DNA of 64,000 bases from Gp1-AA122 sp035631655 (GCA_035631655.1 DASQIH010000101.1:1-64000); one strand, 5' to 3'; counted from the first letter of the stretch, positions 1 through 8,671 are shown. Program-made: numbers and translations. Notes: generated from the sequence alone by a model not told the origin.

Positions 1-138
1 CTTTTCCACCGAGCTTGCAAATCGCGCAAAGAGCGCGCGATTCGCACTTTCCCACAGCCCCGACGACGGCGGGTCTTCGGTTACATTTCCAATGTCTCGA
101 CGATCGACCCCGAGGTTACATTTTTAAATGGCTTGACA
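1..138. mobile_element. possible terminal part of an insertion sequence, cut by the window edge
   Basis: No complete gene is visible here. The motif GGTTACATTT occurs at 79-88 and again at 114-123, and the second copy runs into TTTAAATGGCTTGACA, which ends at 138. Repeated short blocks ending in a TGTCA-type terminus are the layout of IS21-like ends, with the element body lying to the left, outside the window. An open frame from base 2 to a TAA near 126 could be the tail of its protein, but I do not recognise it. Weak call. Confidence 0.25.
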
Positions 139-208
139 CGGGTTGGAGCAGGACCAATGTCAGGACCAATGCGGTACCTGAGGCCTAAAGCCGAGAGCTG
201 AAGCGTCT

Positions 209-1096
209 TTACGGATTCAGCTGGAACTGGACTTCTATGGTGGTTTGCACGGCGACGGGCCTGCCGTCGAGCTGGTACGGCTGGAAGCGCCACCAGCGCA
301 CGGCGTCGCTGGCTGCCAACCCCAGCGCCTCGGGGCCGCTAATCGGGTGCACCTCCGTTACGGCGCCGTCTGCGCCGATCACCGCCTGCAACACAACCAC
401 TCCTTGCACCTTCGCCCTTTCCGCTTCCGGAGGGTACGCCGGCTCGACTTTGTGCAATACGCGCTGCTCCATTACGCTTCCCGGAACATAAGCTAGCGGC
501 TGCGCAGTGTTGGCGGAAGCGGTGGATGTGCTCCGCTCGAGATCATTCCACCCGCTATGCCACCACGAGGCGAGGGCGACCCCTGCAACTACCAACGCGG
601 CCGCAACCAGCAGCACGCTTCGGCGATGTCGCTGGAATCGCGAATGCCCCGGTTGGACTCCCCGGCTTGGCTGAACGTGCGCCGCAGGTTCGTGTGAGAC
701 GCTGGTCTTGCGAGCCACCATTGCCGCTGGCTTCGGGCTCGCACCCGCCGTCATCCTGATCCAGGTCTGCAAGGCAGCTTGCTGTTCGGGCGCGATGGCC
801 AGGAATTGCAGGCCGCACCGGATCGGTCCGTAGTGCCGAACTACGGCTTTGACCTGCACCGGCTGGGCGCCGGTGGGAAGGCTGAAGACGATGCCCACTG
901 TCTCCTCCGGCCTAAGCTCGCCGGCGAGAACGACCCCTATTCCGCCTTCGCCGGCATCCAGCGAGCGGCCGGGAATTGCCTTCGGTATGCCGGAACGCAG
1001 TACGACCACGTCCACCGGAACCGCCACTGGGTAGCGGGGAAAGTGGCGCTGATTGGCTTGACCCGGATTTGGAAATGGAGCTCCCGGCTGACTCAT
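209..1096 (-). CDS. PilZ-TonB fusion protein: PilZ domain, one membrane helix, periplasmic TonB C-terminal domain
   Basis: A 295-residue protein in three parts. Residues about 15-115 form a PilZ-like domain: the RHFPR segment (R17, R21) matches the arginine pair that binds cyclic di-GMP, and DAGEGGIG near residue 47 sits where the D/NxSxxG motif is expected, with Gly in place of Ser. A single hydrophobic helix (about 158-180) follows. After a linker, residues about 205-295 match a TonB C-terminal domain (VEPAYPPEAERAKVQGVVVL, later WWRFQP). TonB C-domains act in the periplasm, PilZ in the cytosol, so the topology fits one protein spanning the inner membrane. That PilZ senses c-di-GMP here is inference. 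No ExbB or ExbD is nearby. Confidence 0.88.
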   Translation of the reverse strand: MSQPGAPFPNPGQANQRHFPRYPVAVPVDVVVLRSGIPKAIPGRSLDAGEGGIGVVLAGELRPEETVGIVFSLPTGAQPVQVKAVVRHYGPIRCGLQFLAIAPEQQAALQTWIRMTAGASPKPAAMVARKTSVSHEPAAHVQPSRGVQPGHSRFQRHRRSVLLVAAALVVAGVALASWWHSGWNDLERSTSTASANTAQPLAYVPGSVMEQRVLHKVEPAYPPEAERAKVQGVVVLQAVIGADGAVTEVHPISGPEALGLAASDAVRWWRFQPYQLDGRPVAVQTTIEVQFQLNP

Positions 1097-1151
1097 GGCA
1101 ACAATTCTTGGAGTGCAGGCCCTCGCTTAATGTTCCGTCGGGTAAGACACA

Positions 1152-1180
1152 TCAGCCCGGGGACCATCATCCCGGGCTGA
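1152..1180. terminator. perfect 10-bp stem-loop between two minus-strand genes
   Basis: TCAGCCCGGG (1152-1161) and its exact reverse complement (1171-1180) enclose a 9-base loop. The structure sits just upstream of the PilZ-TonB gene (starts 1096) and downstream in the transcription direction of nothing on the plus strand. No T-run follows on either strand, so it may be an RNA hairpin or operator rather than an intrinsic terminator. Confidence 0.35.
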
Positions 1181-1248
1181 ATCTCGAAACAGGTCTCTGC
1201 GACCAAGCTAACCGTGCTGAACGATCAAGCGCCTGGTTGCAGCCGCGC

Positions 1249-1515
1249 TCAGGGCCAGCGCTTAGCGGTATCTTCCCACCCCGCGGCTCTTGCTGCCTGT
1301 GTCGCCGCAGCGGGACTGACGGTCGGCTGCGGGATGCGGATGGGCTGCTGGGTCGGGGCCGCGGTGGTCAGGGTCGGCTTGCTGCTGATCGATTCGGACC
1401 CGCTTTCCTTGTCGTCGGAAAGCAGGGGAGCAGCTACTCGCAGCGCTTCCACTTCCTTTTCCAGACGAGCCAACTCCAGTTCTTTCTGTCTTAGAACCTC
1501 GTAAACATTCTTCAT
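1249..1515 (-). CDS. small coiled-coil protein of unknown function
   Basis: An 88-residue protein. I start it at the ATG at 1515 (MKNVYEVLRQKE) rather than 24 codons upstream, because the upstream part is Pro/Arg-rich and unlike a coding start. Residues 1-30 form a charged amphipathic helix with heptad character (ELELARLEKEVEALR). The rest is low in hydrophobic residues and rich in Ser, Thr, Pro and Ala, probably disordered. I recall short proteins beginning MKNVYEVLRQKE in other acidobacterial genomes, where no function is assigned. No signal peptide or membrane segment. Confidence 0.7.
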   Translation of the reverse strand: MKNVYEVLRQKELELARLEKEVEALRVAAPLLSDDKESGSESISSKPTLTTAAPTQQPIRIPQPTVSPAAATQAARAAGWEDTAKRWP

Positions 1516-1614
1516 ACCTTGGGTACCTGTAGAGTCCTTAGGTCGAGCAGATGCCCAATCTTTATGCACCGGCTCTGGTCTTGTCAAGGAATTAAGGGGC
1601 GTATAAGGCGAAAA

Positions 1615-2754
1615 CTAGCGAAATATCAGGATGGCGGCCGTGCTGCCTGCTACAGCGATGATGCCTAGCAGGTACTTGTGAGTGCGAATCCAATACTTAA
1701 GTCCCGACCCTTGGCTCGGTTCATCGCTCAAGCCGCTCAGAAAGGCGGGAGCGCCGCCGTAGTCCGCCCCTGGCGAACTACTGGCAAATCGGTTTTCCGG
1801 CGCTGCTTCGCAGTCCAAACACAGGGTGCGCCCCTCGGAAACCGGGAATCCGCAGGCTGCACAAGTGCGGATGACATGGTCTCGCTGGAGCCGTCTTTGA
1901 GCAGGGGGTGGGTCGGTCGAGGGAACTGGGTCGGACACTACAGATTCTGGGAGGAGGTCAACCAGGGCGGTTGCGGCTGCCGGCGCTTTTACCGCTGGTT
2001 GATCTGGCGTGGGTACCGGGTCGTCGTCGACGCTGAGCACGATTTCATCTTCATCTTCCGCCCGAGGCGCGACCGGCGGCTGAGGGAGGACTGCTGCAGG
2101 TTTAGTGATCGGGGGTTGCGAATCTTTCAGAATGTCGGCGGTTTTCTCTTCGGCTGCCGCCGGCACTGGCTTGGGCTCGGGATGGCCCACCTGGTCCAAA
2201 GCGGTGTTGACCATCTCGCCCATGCGTTCCAGCGCCGCTATGTCCCGTTCCTGAAATGCGTGCGGGGTGCTCCCGAAAATCTCAAAGATGCCTACTACAT
2301 CATCCTCACGGATGAGCGGCAATACGAGGAATGACGCGATACCCAACTGGCGGCAGCCTTCGCGGTTGACACGCGGATCCTGGTCCGCATCGTCGCAGCG
2401 CAGGACCGTGCGCGTGCGCACGCTCTCGCCGGATAACCCTGAGCTCACTTCAAGGAAAGAGCCAACTTCCGGCGCGGAAGGTCCGGAACTGGCGCGACAG
2501 ATAATGTGCTCGCCGTCACGTAGCGCGATGGCCGCGCCGGAAGCTCCGGTGATGTATTGTGCGCGATCGGCAAGCAATTGAAGCGTTGCTTCCAGATCGC
2601 GGCGCGCCCACGCCGCCAAGCACTGTCCGCCATCTTCTCCCGGAAAACGTAGTTCGTGTCTCGGCGGCTGCCAGTGTGCGGGCTTCGCTACGCTGGCTGG
2701 AGGTGGGTAACTGCCAAGCTGCGGAACTGCATCCAGAATGGAGTAGCGGTCCAT
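1615..2754 (-). CDS. GAF-domain protein with C-terminal zinc ribbon and membrane helix
   Basis: The chosen start is the ATG at 2754 (MDRYSILD), giving 379 residues. Residues about 55-195 form a GAF domain (LLADRAQYITGASGAAIAL, later FLVLPLIREDDVVGIFEI, then the helix that closes the fold). A long Pro/Ala/Asp-rich linker follows. A zinc-ribbon-like segment, CAACGF then CLDCE, lies near residue 300, and one hydrophobic helix (YLLGIIAVAGSTAAILIF) ends the protein. The N-terminal GAF should therefore be cytosolic and tail-anchored. GAF domains bind small ligands or sense redox; the ligand cannot be read here, and there is no output enzyme domain. Confidence 0.8.
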   Translation of the reverse strand: MDRYSILDAVPQLGSYPPPASVAKPAHWQPPRHELRFPGEDGGQCLAAWARRDLEATLQLLADRAQYITGASGAAIALRDGEHIICRASSGPSAPEVGSFLEVSSGLSGESVRTRTVLRCDDADQDPRVNREGCRQLGIASFLVLPLIREDDVVGIFEIFGSTPHAFQERDIAALERMGEMVNTALDQVGHPEPKPVPAAAEEKTADILKDSQPPITKPAAVLPQPPVAPRAEDEDEIVLSVDDDPVPTPDQPAVKAPAAATALVDLLPESVVSDPVPSTDPPPAQRRLQRDHVIRTCAACGFPVSEGRTLCLDCEAAPENRFASSSPGADYGGAPAFLSGLSDEPSQGSGLKYWIRTHKYLLGIIAVAGSTAAILIFR

Positions 2755-2867
2755 GGGAGATTCTACACAGACGTCTATTTTTAGGGTTATCGTTCGGAGT
2801 TTCGCCCCTTGGGGAGGCGATGTCAAGAAAAGAGGTAGGCCGAAGGTTCTAAGCCGAAAGTCACCCT

Positions 2868-3479
2868 CTATTTTGTGGCGGGACGCTCGGTGACTCGCTT
2901 GCCGGCAGAACCCGGCAGCGGGGCCTTCGCTCCCCCTGATGCTTCTCCTTGCAGCAAGGCAGCAATGTTGGGATAGGCGTAAATCGTGGGCGCCTGATTT
3001 TGTGCCAAGCCCCCTGTATCGGCGGTTGGACCATAGTTGCTGTGCACATCACGGCCCAGCATGCGGAGCATAGCCATTTGTTGACCGCGATGATGCGAGG
3101 TATGAGTCAGGCGGCGGGTCATCACCCATGCACGCGAGCGTTGCACATCGAAAAACTTGGTTGGTTCTTCCCACCAGGATTCGGGCTTTTGGCGCAAAGC
3201 GGCCAGCCGCTTCTCACTGTCTTCTGTGTAGCGCTTGATGAACTCCAGGCGGGTTTCCTGCTTGGGAAGCGGCGGGGCACCGACGTCAATGCCGAGCATA
3301 TTGCGGAACCACAAATCTTCGCTCAAGCACTGGTGCACCATTTGCTCGTGCACGCTCCGGCCTCGCGGGTCGCCTTGGCGTGGGCGCACCGGAAGATCTT
3401 CGTCGCGGAATTCGGTCCAGACACTCAGAACCTTGATGCGCTCGGTTTCGTAGGTTTGCAAGAGGAAGTCGTATCTCAT
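2868..3479 (-). CDS. DinB-family protein (putative metal-dependent four-helix enzyme)
   Basis: A 203-residue protein with the DinB/YfiT layout: a long first helix (YDFLLQTYETERIKVLSVW), the HEQMVHQ segment carrying the first metal-binding histidine, and a late SHHRGQQMAMLRMLGRDV segment carrying the second histidine pair, as in the conserved HxxxH ending of the family. Family members bind a divalent metal; some are thiol S-transferases using bacillithiol or mycothiol. No partner is coded beside it, so substrate is unknown. It ends in a low-complexity basic tail (AKAPLPGSAGKRVTERPATK). Confidence 0.85.
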   Translation of the reverse strand: MRYDFLLQTYETERIKVLSVWTEFRDEDLPVRPRQGDPRGRSVHEQMVHQCLSEDLWFRNMLGIDVGAPPLPKQETRLEFIKRYTEDSEKRLAALRQKPESWWEEPTKFFDVQRSRAWVMTRRLTHTSHHRGQQMAMLRMLGRDVHSNYGPTADTGGLAQNQAPTIYAYPNIAALLQGEASGGAKAPLPGSAGKRVTERPATK

Positions 3480-3516
3480 GGTGGTGCTCCGTTGCTCCGT
3501 CCCAGTAAGAACTTGT

Positions 3517-3556
3517 CATCCTGAGCGAGGGCTTCAGCCCGAGTCGAAGGATCGCT
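3517..3556. repeat. interspersed GTCATCCTGAGC...GTCGAAGGATC repeat
   Basis: A copy of a repeat that begins TTGTCATCCTGAGCG and ends AGTCGAAGGATCG. Related or inverted copies lie at 3656-3713, about 42200-42295 and 60405-60520, all between genes. Confidence 0.6.
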
Positions 3557-3655
3557 TACATGCCTGTTTTTGACCTCTGTTGTCGCAAGGCGTTCTCACT
3601 ACGAACTAGTGGTGAAAACACCTTAGGATCTCCCCGAGTAGCGCAAATGGATAAG

Positions 3656-3713
3656 GGACCCTTCGACTCCGCTGGGGCTCGCCGTGCGAGCCCCAGCTTC
3701 GCTCAGAATGACA
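3656..3713. repeat. inverted copy of the GTCATCCTGAGC repeat with a perfect 12-bp hairpin
   Basis: GCTGGGGCTCGC (3671-3682) and GCGAGCCCCAGC (3686-3697) pair perfectly around a 3-base loop. The flanks, CCCTTCGACTCC and GCTCAGAATGACA, are the reverse complement of the repeat at 3517. It starts 5 bases past the acetamidase stop and could end that transcript (minus strand), although the T-run expected of an intrinsic terminator is absent. Confidence 0.6.
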
Positions 3714-3717
3714 ATCT

Positions 3718-4728
3718 TTATTTCTTCTTCGGCGGCAAATATTTCTTTTCGATCGACGCCACAATCACATAATTCGGATCGACCATTTCATCCAAATGGA
3801 TCTTCGCGACTTTCGAGAGCAGTTCGTAGGCGTCCAGCTCCGAGAGTCCGTAGTCCTTGTGAATCCAGCCCACGAGTTCGGTAAAAGCAATGCGCAGGCA
3901 GTCATCCAGGGGCCGATACGCGCCGACGGTCATGATGGCATCGTCGTTCTCGAAGCGCGGCCAGTTGATCTTCTGACCTTTGATGACATTCACTTGTACG
4001 CGAGCGCGCAGGGGAACTTCGATGGCGGTGCCCGCAACCTCGCCGTCGCCCATCGCCGCGTGACCGTCCCCCATATAGAGGAGAGCACCCGGCACGTTCA
4101 CGGGAAAGTACACCGTGTTGCCGGCGCTGGCTTCCGGTGCGTCCATGTTGCCCCCGAACTCGGCGGGCACGATCGAGCTGCGTGCTTCACCGCCCGCGGG
4201 AGCGACTCCGATACAGCCAAAGAATGGGTGCAAGGGAATCTTCACGGAGAAGTTGGAGTCGAGCGCCTGGAATGTCGCTAAGTTCGTGGCATGGTCGATG
4301 GGATAAAACCAGATCTTCTCCGGCAGCGCTGGGTTCAGCATAGGGGTGTAATTGGTCTCGTTCAGTGCGCCGAAGCCCGGAGCCGTGGCGCCTATTCCCT
4401 GATTCCCGTCCACCTGAAGTTCGACAATCTTAACTGCCAGTGTGTCCCCAGGCTCTGCTCCTTCGACATAGAACGGACCCGTCAGTGGATTGTCGCCCTT
4501 CACCATGCTGAGCGTGTCTCCGGGCTTCTGGATGGCGTTGCCAAAAGCATCCAGAGTATTGGTCTCGAGGATCTCGCCTGATTTCAGGCGACCCACCGGT
4601 TCGGCGGTCCCGTAGACGTATTTCACGTCCTTGATCGTGGCGTGATACTTCACCACGTTCCCACTCTGTGCGTTGGCAAATGAGACGCCTCCCAGAGCGA
4701 ACAAAGCCAATCCAAGTACCTGTTTCAT
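3718..4728 (-). CDS. exported acetamidase/formamidase-family hydrolase
   Basis: A 336-residue FmdA/AmdA-family protein with a signal peptide at residues 1-20 (KQVLGLALFALGGVSFANAQ). Family signatures are visible: SGEILETNTLDAFGN, NPLTGPFYVEGAEPGDTLAV, HPFFGCIGVAPAG and GDGHAAMGDGEVAGTAIE. Known relatives hydrolyse short amides such as formamide or acetamide to the acid and ammonia. Substrate and cell location here are inferred; the signal peptide suggests periplasmic or secreted. Its start is 36 bases behind the chrA stop on the same strand, so it may be read from the chromate operon, but no functional link is known to me. Confidence 0.88.
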   Translation of the reverse strand: MKQVLGLALFALGGVSFANAQSGNVVKYHATIKDVKYVYGTAEPVGRLKSGEILETNTLDAFGNAIQKPGDTLSMVKGDNPLTGPFYVEGAEPGDTLAVKIVELQVDGNQGIGATAPGFGALNETNYTPMLNPALPEKIWFYPIDHATNLATFQALDSNFSVKIPLHPFFGCIGVAPAGGEARSSIVPAEFGGNMDAPEASAGNTVYFPVNVPGALLYMGDGHAAMGDGEVAGTAIEVPLRARVQVNVIKGQKINWPRFENDDAIMTVGAYRPLDDCLRIAFTELVGWIHKDYGLSELDAYELLSKVAKIHLDEMVDPNYVIVASIEKKYLPPKKK

Positions 4729-4764
4729 GGAGTTCTTCTCCGCGAACTTTGCGGTTGATTTTTC

Positions 4765-5913
4765 TTAATGATGAAGTGCCAGCCCTGCAATTGCCGCGAC
4801 GGCTATGATAAACGGCTCGGGAACTTTCCAGCGGAATAGAATGGCCAGGCTGACCACTCCGATGATGATGGTGGGCAGATCGTAGATCGACCTCCTCGCC
4901 AGGACGATCACTGCGCCGGCAATGGCGCCGGTAGCCGCGGCCGTTACGCCACGAACAAAGGCATTCAACTGCGGGTTTCTGGCCCAGCGCTTGTAGGAGG
5001 GCGCCAGGACCACCACGACCAGGTAGACGGGCAGGAAAACTCCCAATGCGGCAGCAGTCGCGCCCGAGACGCCCGCAACCAGGTATCCGATGAACGCCAC
5101 CGTGATCACAACCGGACCCGGAGTGATCATGGCCACTGCCACGGCGTCTACGAACTGGTGGTCGGTGAGCCAGTGATGTCCCTGCACCACGCCACCGTAA
5201 AGAAACGGAACAATCGCGAGACCGCTGCCGAAGACGAACATCCCCGCTTTCGCGAAGTACAGAAATATTTCCCAGATCTGGTGGTTTGCAGGAAGAACCG
5301 TCCCCACCAGAAATAGTCCCGCAACACTTGCAGTGCGAGCGCGTACCGGGAGAGTTTTCACCATAAGAGCAACCACACCGCCCAGGAGGAAAAGCCAGAT
5401 AATTTCTCGCGAGGTCCATGCCGTGGAGACCGCCAGGGCAGCGAAGATGGCCCACAGCAGTTTGTCTTTGCCGATCGTCAATTTTGTGAGCTTGACGGCG
5501 GAGCGCGCGATGATCCCGACCACGGCTGCGCCGATGCCATAAAAGATCCCCTGCATCCACGCCAGACCACCGTAGCGAACATAAGCGGCCGATAACGCGA
5601 GTACCATCAGGAACGAGGGCAGAATGAAAGCCACGCCCACCAGAGTCGCGCCCAGGATTCCGGCACGGACGTAGCCGAGATAAATCGCCAGTTGCGCGGC
5701 GAGCGGGCCAGGCGCAAGCTGTGCCAGCGCCAGACCCTCGACATAGTCTTCTTTGCTGATCCAGCCGCGAGCGTCTACCAGATCCTGCTGCATGTGGCCG
5801 GCGAGCGCGATGGGACCGCCGAAACCCACCGTGCCCAGCCAGAGGAAATACCCAACAAACCGGGGCAGAGAGACCGGCGATGGCGATTTCGAAATGGCCG
5901 GCTGGGCGTTCAT
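4765..5913 (-). CDS. chrA: ChrA chromate efflux transporter
   Basis: A 382-residue two-domain CHR-family transporter, the usual length for the long form. The start is placed at the ATG at 5913 (MNAQPAISKS), since the upstream in-frame extension is coded by a heptamer repeat. Each half carries a CHR domain: LGTVGFGGPIALAGHMQ and LAQLAPGPLAAQLAIYLG in the first, FGSGLAIVPFLYGGVV and VAMITPGPVVITVAFIGY in the second. About ten membrane segments are evident. ChrA exports chromate from the cytosol using the proton gradient. ChrB-type genes upstream on the same strand support chromate rather than another anion. Confidence 0.93.
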   Translation of the reverse strand: MNAQPAISKSPSPVSLPRFVGYFLWLGTVGFGGPIALAGHMQQDLVDARGWISKEDYVEGLALAQLAPGPLAAQLAIYLGYVRAGILGATLVGVAFILPSFLMVLALSAAYVRYGGLAWMQGIFYGIGAAVVGIIARSAVKLTKLTIGKDKLLWAIFAALAVSTAWTSREIIWLFLLGGVVALMVKTLPVRARTASVAGLFLVGTVLPANHQIWEIFLYFAKAGMFVFGSGLAIVPFLYGGVVQGHHWLTDHQFVDAVAVAMITPGPVVITVAFIGYLVAGVSGATAAALGVFLPVYLVVVVLAPSYKRWARNPQLNAFVRGVTAAATGAIAGAVIVLARRSIYDLPTIIIGVVSLAILFRWKVPEPFIIAVAAIAGLALHH

Positions 5914-5915
5914 GG

Positions 5916-5950
5916 GAATTGTTGATTTCTGATTGTTGATTGTTGATTGA
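5916..5950. repeat. heptamer tandem repeat, TGATTGT family
   Basis: Units in order are GAATTGT, TGATTTC, TGATTGT, TGATTGT, TGATTGA, period 7. It lies between the DUF1259 gene and chrA, directly over the region where the chrA ribosome-binding site should be. The same family recurs at the trpB-trpA junction (27611-27668). Confidence 0.75.
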
Positions 5951-5987
5951 AGAACCCAGTCCCCCAGAGTTCCCCCTGGACTGCGCG

Positions 5988-6932
5988 TCATTTGGCTGAA
6001 TTGGTGTTGTCCAGCGCGGCGCGCAGGCCCCTGGCCAGCTTTACTGCGTCGTCATTGGACCAGAAATGCATAAAGAAAAGCCGCGGCTCTTCGGTGAGCA
6101 TGTGGCTGTGCAGGGCGGTGACTTCAATCCCATTTTCCCGCAGCGCTTTGATCACCGGGTTCACTTCCTTGCCGAGCAGTACGAAGTCGCCGGTGATCGC
6201 GGCTTTCCCGCCTCCTGTGGGCTGGAAATTCAGCGCGGTGGCGACTCCCATTGAGGGGGGGACCTCCATGCCGGAATCATTGATTTTTTCTCCACGCGGC
6301 ACAGCGACCTGCAGAATTCCGCTGTTCACCTTTCCGGTATGACCGAGAATCTGTTCAACCTGCTTCTGGTCGAAGCCGAGATCAGTCGGCGTAGCGGGCA
6401 CTGGCGTTTTATCCGGGCCGGACGTTTTGCTAAGGGCTAGCGCATCATGAATTGCTTTCGCCATCTGCGCCGGATCGCCATGACCGGCAATGTGCATGTA
6501 CATAATGCGGGGAGATTCGTGCAGTAAATGATTATGGACGGCGGTCTGTTGGATACCTTCCCGCTGCAGCTTCATCATCACCGGTTCGACCTCATCTTCT
6601 GTGAGGACGAGGTCGCCCATAACCATTGCGCTGTTTCCGTCCCGTTTGAACGCCGCCCATGAGCCGAGCGCCAGACCGGGCTTCACGTTTACGTCATTCA
6701 CAGTGACTTTCAAATCTTTACGCGGCATGGCAAACTTAATTACATCGCCCGGCTGCATCTGGCCGGAGCGCCCCATCGCATCCTCAACTGGCTTCCACTC
6801 GCTGGGCATTGGTTGGGGTGCGGCTGGTTTCTCCGCTTGGGCAAATGCGAAAATGCTACTGGCTAAAAGCAGCATGGCCAATATCGTAAGGTTCGTTATT
6901 CCATTGATTCTCAAGGACAGTTGATCTCCCAT
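5988..6932 (-). CDS. exported DUF1259 (LppY/LpqO-type) protein with two repeats
   Basis: A 314-residue protein with an N-terminal signal segment (ITNLTILAMLLLASSIFAFAQ). Two DUF1259 repeats follow, about residues 50-165 and 185-310. Each ends in the same motif: AVHNHLLHESPRIMYMHIAG in the first, ALHSHMLTEEPRLFFMHFWS in the second; the paired histidines hint at metal binding. The family is known as LppY/LpqO lipoproteins in actinobacteria and is often seen beside chrA or chrB; its biochemical role is not established. It lies between the MFS gene and chrA on the same strand and is probably part of the chromate operon. Confidence 0.85.
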   Translation of the reverse strand: MGDQLSLRINGITNLTILAMLLLASSIFAFAQAEKPAAPQPMPSEWKPVEDAMGRSGQMQPGDVIKFAMPRKDLKVTVNDVNVKPGLALGSWAAFKRDGNSAMVMGDLVLTEDEVEPVMMKLQREGIQQTAVHNHLLHESPRIMYMHIAGHGDPAQMAKAIHDALALSKTSGPDKTPVPATPTDLGFDQKQVEQILGHTGKVNSGILQVAVPRGEKINDSGMEVPPSMGVATALNFQPTGGGKAAITGDFVLLGKEVNPVIKALRENGIEVTALHSHMLTEEPRLFFMHFWSNDDAVKLARGLRAALDNTNSAK

Positions 6933-6968
6933 AATTCCTCGCTTTCCTTGCTCGCGAAACTTGCTGAT

Positions 6969-8219
6969 TCAAGCAACATCGTCTGTCGCATACTGCTGTT
7001 CATCCTCGCTCCGCTCTTCCGGCGGCTTGAGATGTCGAAATGCACGATAAAGAAGAACGTCGTAGCCGATCTTCATGCTTCCTCCGAAGACCAGCGGCGC
7101 AGAGAAAGCTACGCCCTGCATGAACACTCCGGCCAGGGAGGAGCCAATCGCCCAACAAACATTCCTGGTCAGGTTGGTAATTCCGCTGGCAAAGGTGCGC
7201 TCCTCCGGACGAACCACCGCGGCAACGTAGGACTGGCGGGTGGGCACGTCCATCTCCACCAAGGCTTCGCGCAGCAGAAACAGGAAGATCGCCAGCTTGA
7301 TGGAGGGGGCGAACGGCACCGCAATCAGGAACAGACTGGAGGGCAGATGGGTGAACACCATCGTGTTCAGCAGGCCGATTTTTTTCGCCAGCCACGCTGC
7401 CCCCAGATGAGAACCGGCGTTCAGCAGGTGAACGGCGAAAAAGAGGATTCCCAGGCTCTGCTCCGGAATGCCGAAACGCCGGAAGAACCAGTAGGACACG
7501 AGCGCGTCGGTCAGGAAGCCGCCGCCCAAGCTGTCGAGAGAGAACAGTGCGGCAAGCTTCATCACGATACTCTTAGTTTCAGCAGAGACGAATCGCGCCG
7601 ACGGCAACTTCGTGGTTTGCGCCACTTCCACCTGCGGTGACAGCAGCAGGTACACAAATCCGCTCAGCAGGTTCAGTGCGGTGTATCCCAGGAGAATGAC
7701 CCGGTAGGAAACGGTGGTGTCGAGAGCCAGCCAGCGCTGCAGTAAAAAGGGCAATCCGGCTGCGAGCGCCCCCACCGCGCTGCCGCTATCGAGAACAACG
7801 TTGTACCAGGAGAGCGCCCATGTCCTGCGCGTATCGGGTACCAGACCCGGCAGGGCCGCCTGTTCGACCGCAAAAGCGGCGCTGCGATCGGTCCCTGTGC
7901 CGTTGAGCATTCCCACAAAGGCAATAGCCAGCAGCGCGAGAAAATTTGGTATGAATGCCAAGCCGATCCCCCCTGCTGCTGTCAGCAGGGAAAGGACAAT
8001 CAGAGTACGGCGGCGGCCTAGCGTGTCTCCGTAGAAGCTGACTACGGAAGTGGCTGCTGCTCCGCCGGCAATTCCAACGGCAATCACCAGGCCTATTTGC
8101 AGCGACGAAGCGCCTGCGCGGAACAGAATGATTCCGAGCAATACGCCGAGCATTCCAATACCCAGCGAGCGCAGCAGTGCCGCTGCATAGATCAGGCCCC
8201 GGTCTCGGCCGGGATACAT
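6969..8219 (-). CDS. MFS transporter in the chromate cluster
   Basis: A 416-residue major facilitator with about twelve hydrophobic segments. The loop between segments 2 and 3 carries GDTLGRRRTLI, the conserved MFS motif. It begins with IYAAALLRSLGIGMLGVLLGIILF and ends in a hydrophilic, acidic tail (RHLKPPEERSEDEQQY). It is 2 bases from the ChrB C-domain gene and 36 from the DUF1259 gene, so all are likely on one transcript. A role in chromate or stress efflux is inferred from that context only; the substrate is unknown. Confidence 0.88.
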   Translation of the reverse strand: MYPGRDRGLIYAAALLRSLGIGMLGVLLGIILFRAGASSLQIGLVIAVGIAGGAAATSVVSFYGDTLGRRRTLIVLSLLTAAGGIGLAFIPNFLALLAIAFVGMLNGTGTDRSAAFAVEQAALPGLVPDTRRTWALSWYNVVLDSGSAVGALAAGLPFLLQRWLALDTTVSYRVILLGYTALNLLSGFVYLLLSPQVEVAQTTKLPSARFVSAETKSIVMKLAALFSLDSLGGGFLTDALVSYWFFRRFGIPEQSLGILFFAVHLLNAGSHLGAAWLAKKIGLLNTMVFTHLPSSLFLIAVPFAPSIKLAIFLFLLREALVEMDVPTRQSYVAAVVRPEERTFASGITNLTRNVCWAIGSSLAGVFMQGVAFSAPLVFGGSMKIGYDVLLYRAFRHLKPPEERSEDEQQYATDDVA

Positions 8220-8221
8220 CC

Positions 8222-8659
8222 CTAGTTCCCCTTCTTTCGCGCGTACTCGTAGAGGGCGTCATACACAGGAAACTGCCGTGCCATGCGTTCCTCATCGGAG
8301 AGGCCCATCGCAGAAAATCCTTCCGCCAAGGCGCGCAGACCGACACCCTCATTCGCAACTTGCTCCTGTCCTTTGACGTCTGCGGCCCGCACAATCAGCG
8401 CCAGTTTGTGCAGGGCCGGGTCTTGCAGGTGGAAGTCTTCGATGATGGCTTCGAAGGTGCAGCGCTCACCGCGGTGATTGAGCTTGATCTCGGGAATTCG
8501 CGGAGCGTCAAAGGGAATCGCATCTTCGCGCTGGGCCGAGACCACCAGTTGGGCTTCCTCCACAAACAAGAAGCAGGCATCAGGATCAACGAAGCGGCGA
8601 ATCAGCCAGGGACAGGCCACCCGGTCCACCTTGATATTGCGTCGCGTAATCCACTTCAT
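8222..8659 (-). CDS. stand-alone ChrB C-terminal domain protein
   Basis: A 145-residue protein matching only the C-terminal domain of ChrB (MKWITRRNIKVDRVACPWLI, FLFVEEAQLV, then IPFDAPRIP, HRGERCTFE and LALIVRAADVKG). The following gene codes a full ChrB whose C-terminal half shares the same order of motifs (VSSAWLIRRFIDPKARFLFA, IPFDMF, GHRGEDCTFE, DADLSDEKFG), so the two are paralogues. In this copy the W-L-I-R-R-F-x-D segment keeps a Cys (VACPW) where the long one has Ser. ChrB family members take part in chromate resistance, some as chromate-sensing regulators. Confidence 0.88.
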   Translation of the reverse strand: MKWITRRNIKVDRVACPWLIRRFVDPDACFLFVEEAQLVVSAQREDAIPFDAPRIPEIKLNHRGERCTFEAIIEDFHLQDPALHKLALIVRAADVKGQEQVANEGVGLRALAEGFSAMGLSDEERMARQFPVYDALYEYARKKGN

Positions 8660-8671
8660 AGGAAACCCCGC

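Noticed and set aside
4430..5560. A 376-codon minus-strand frame
   Set aside because: It is a frame-shifted reading of chrA and the acetamidase gene, rich in Arg, Ser and Gly, with no domain.
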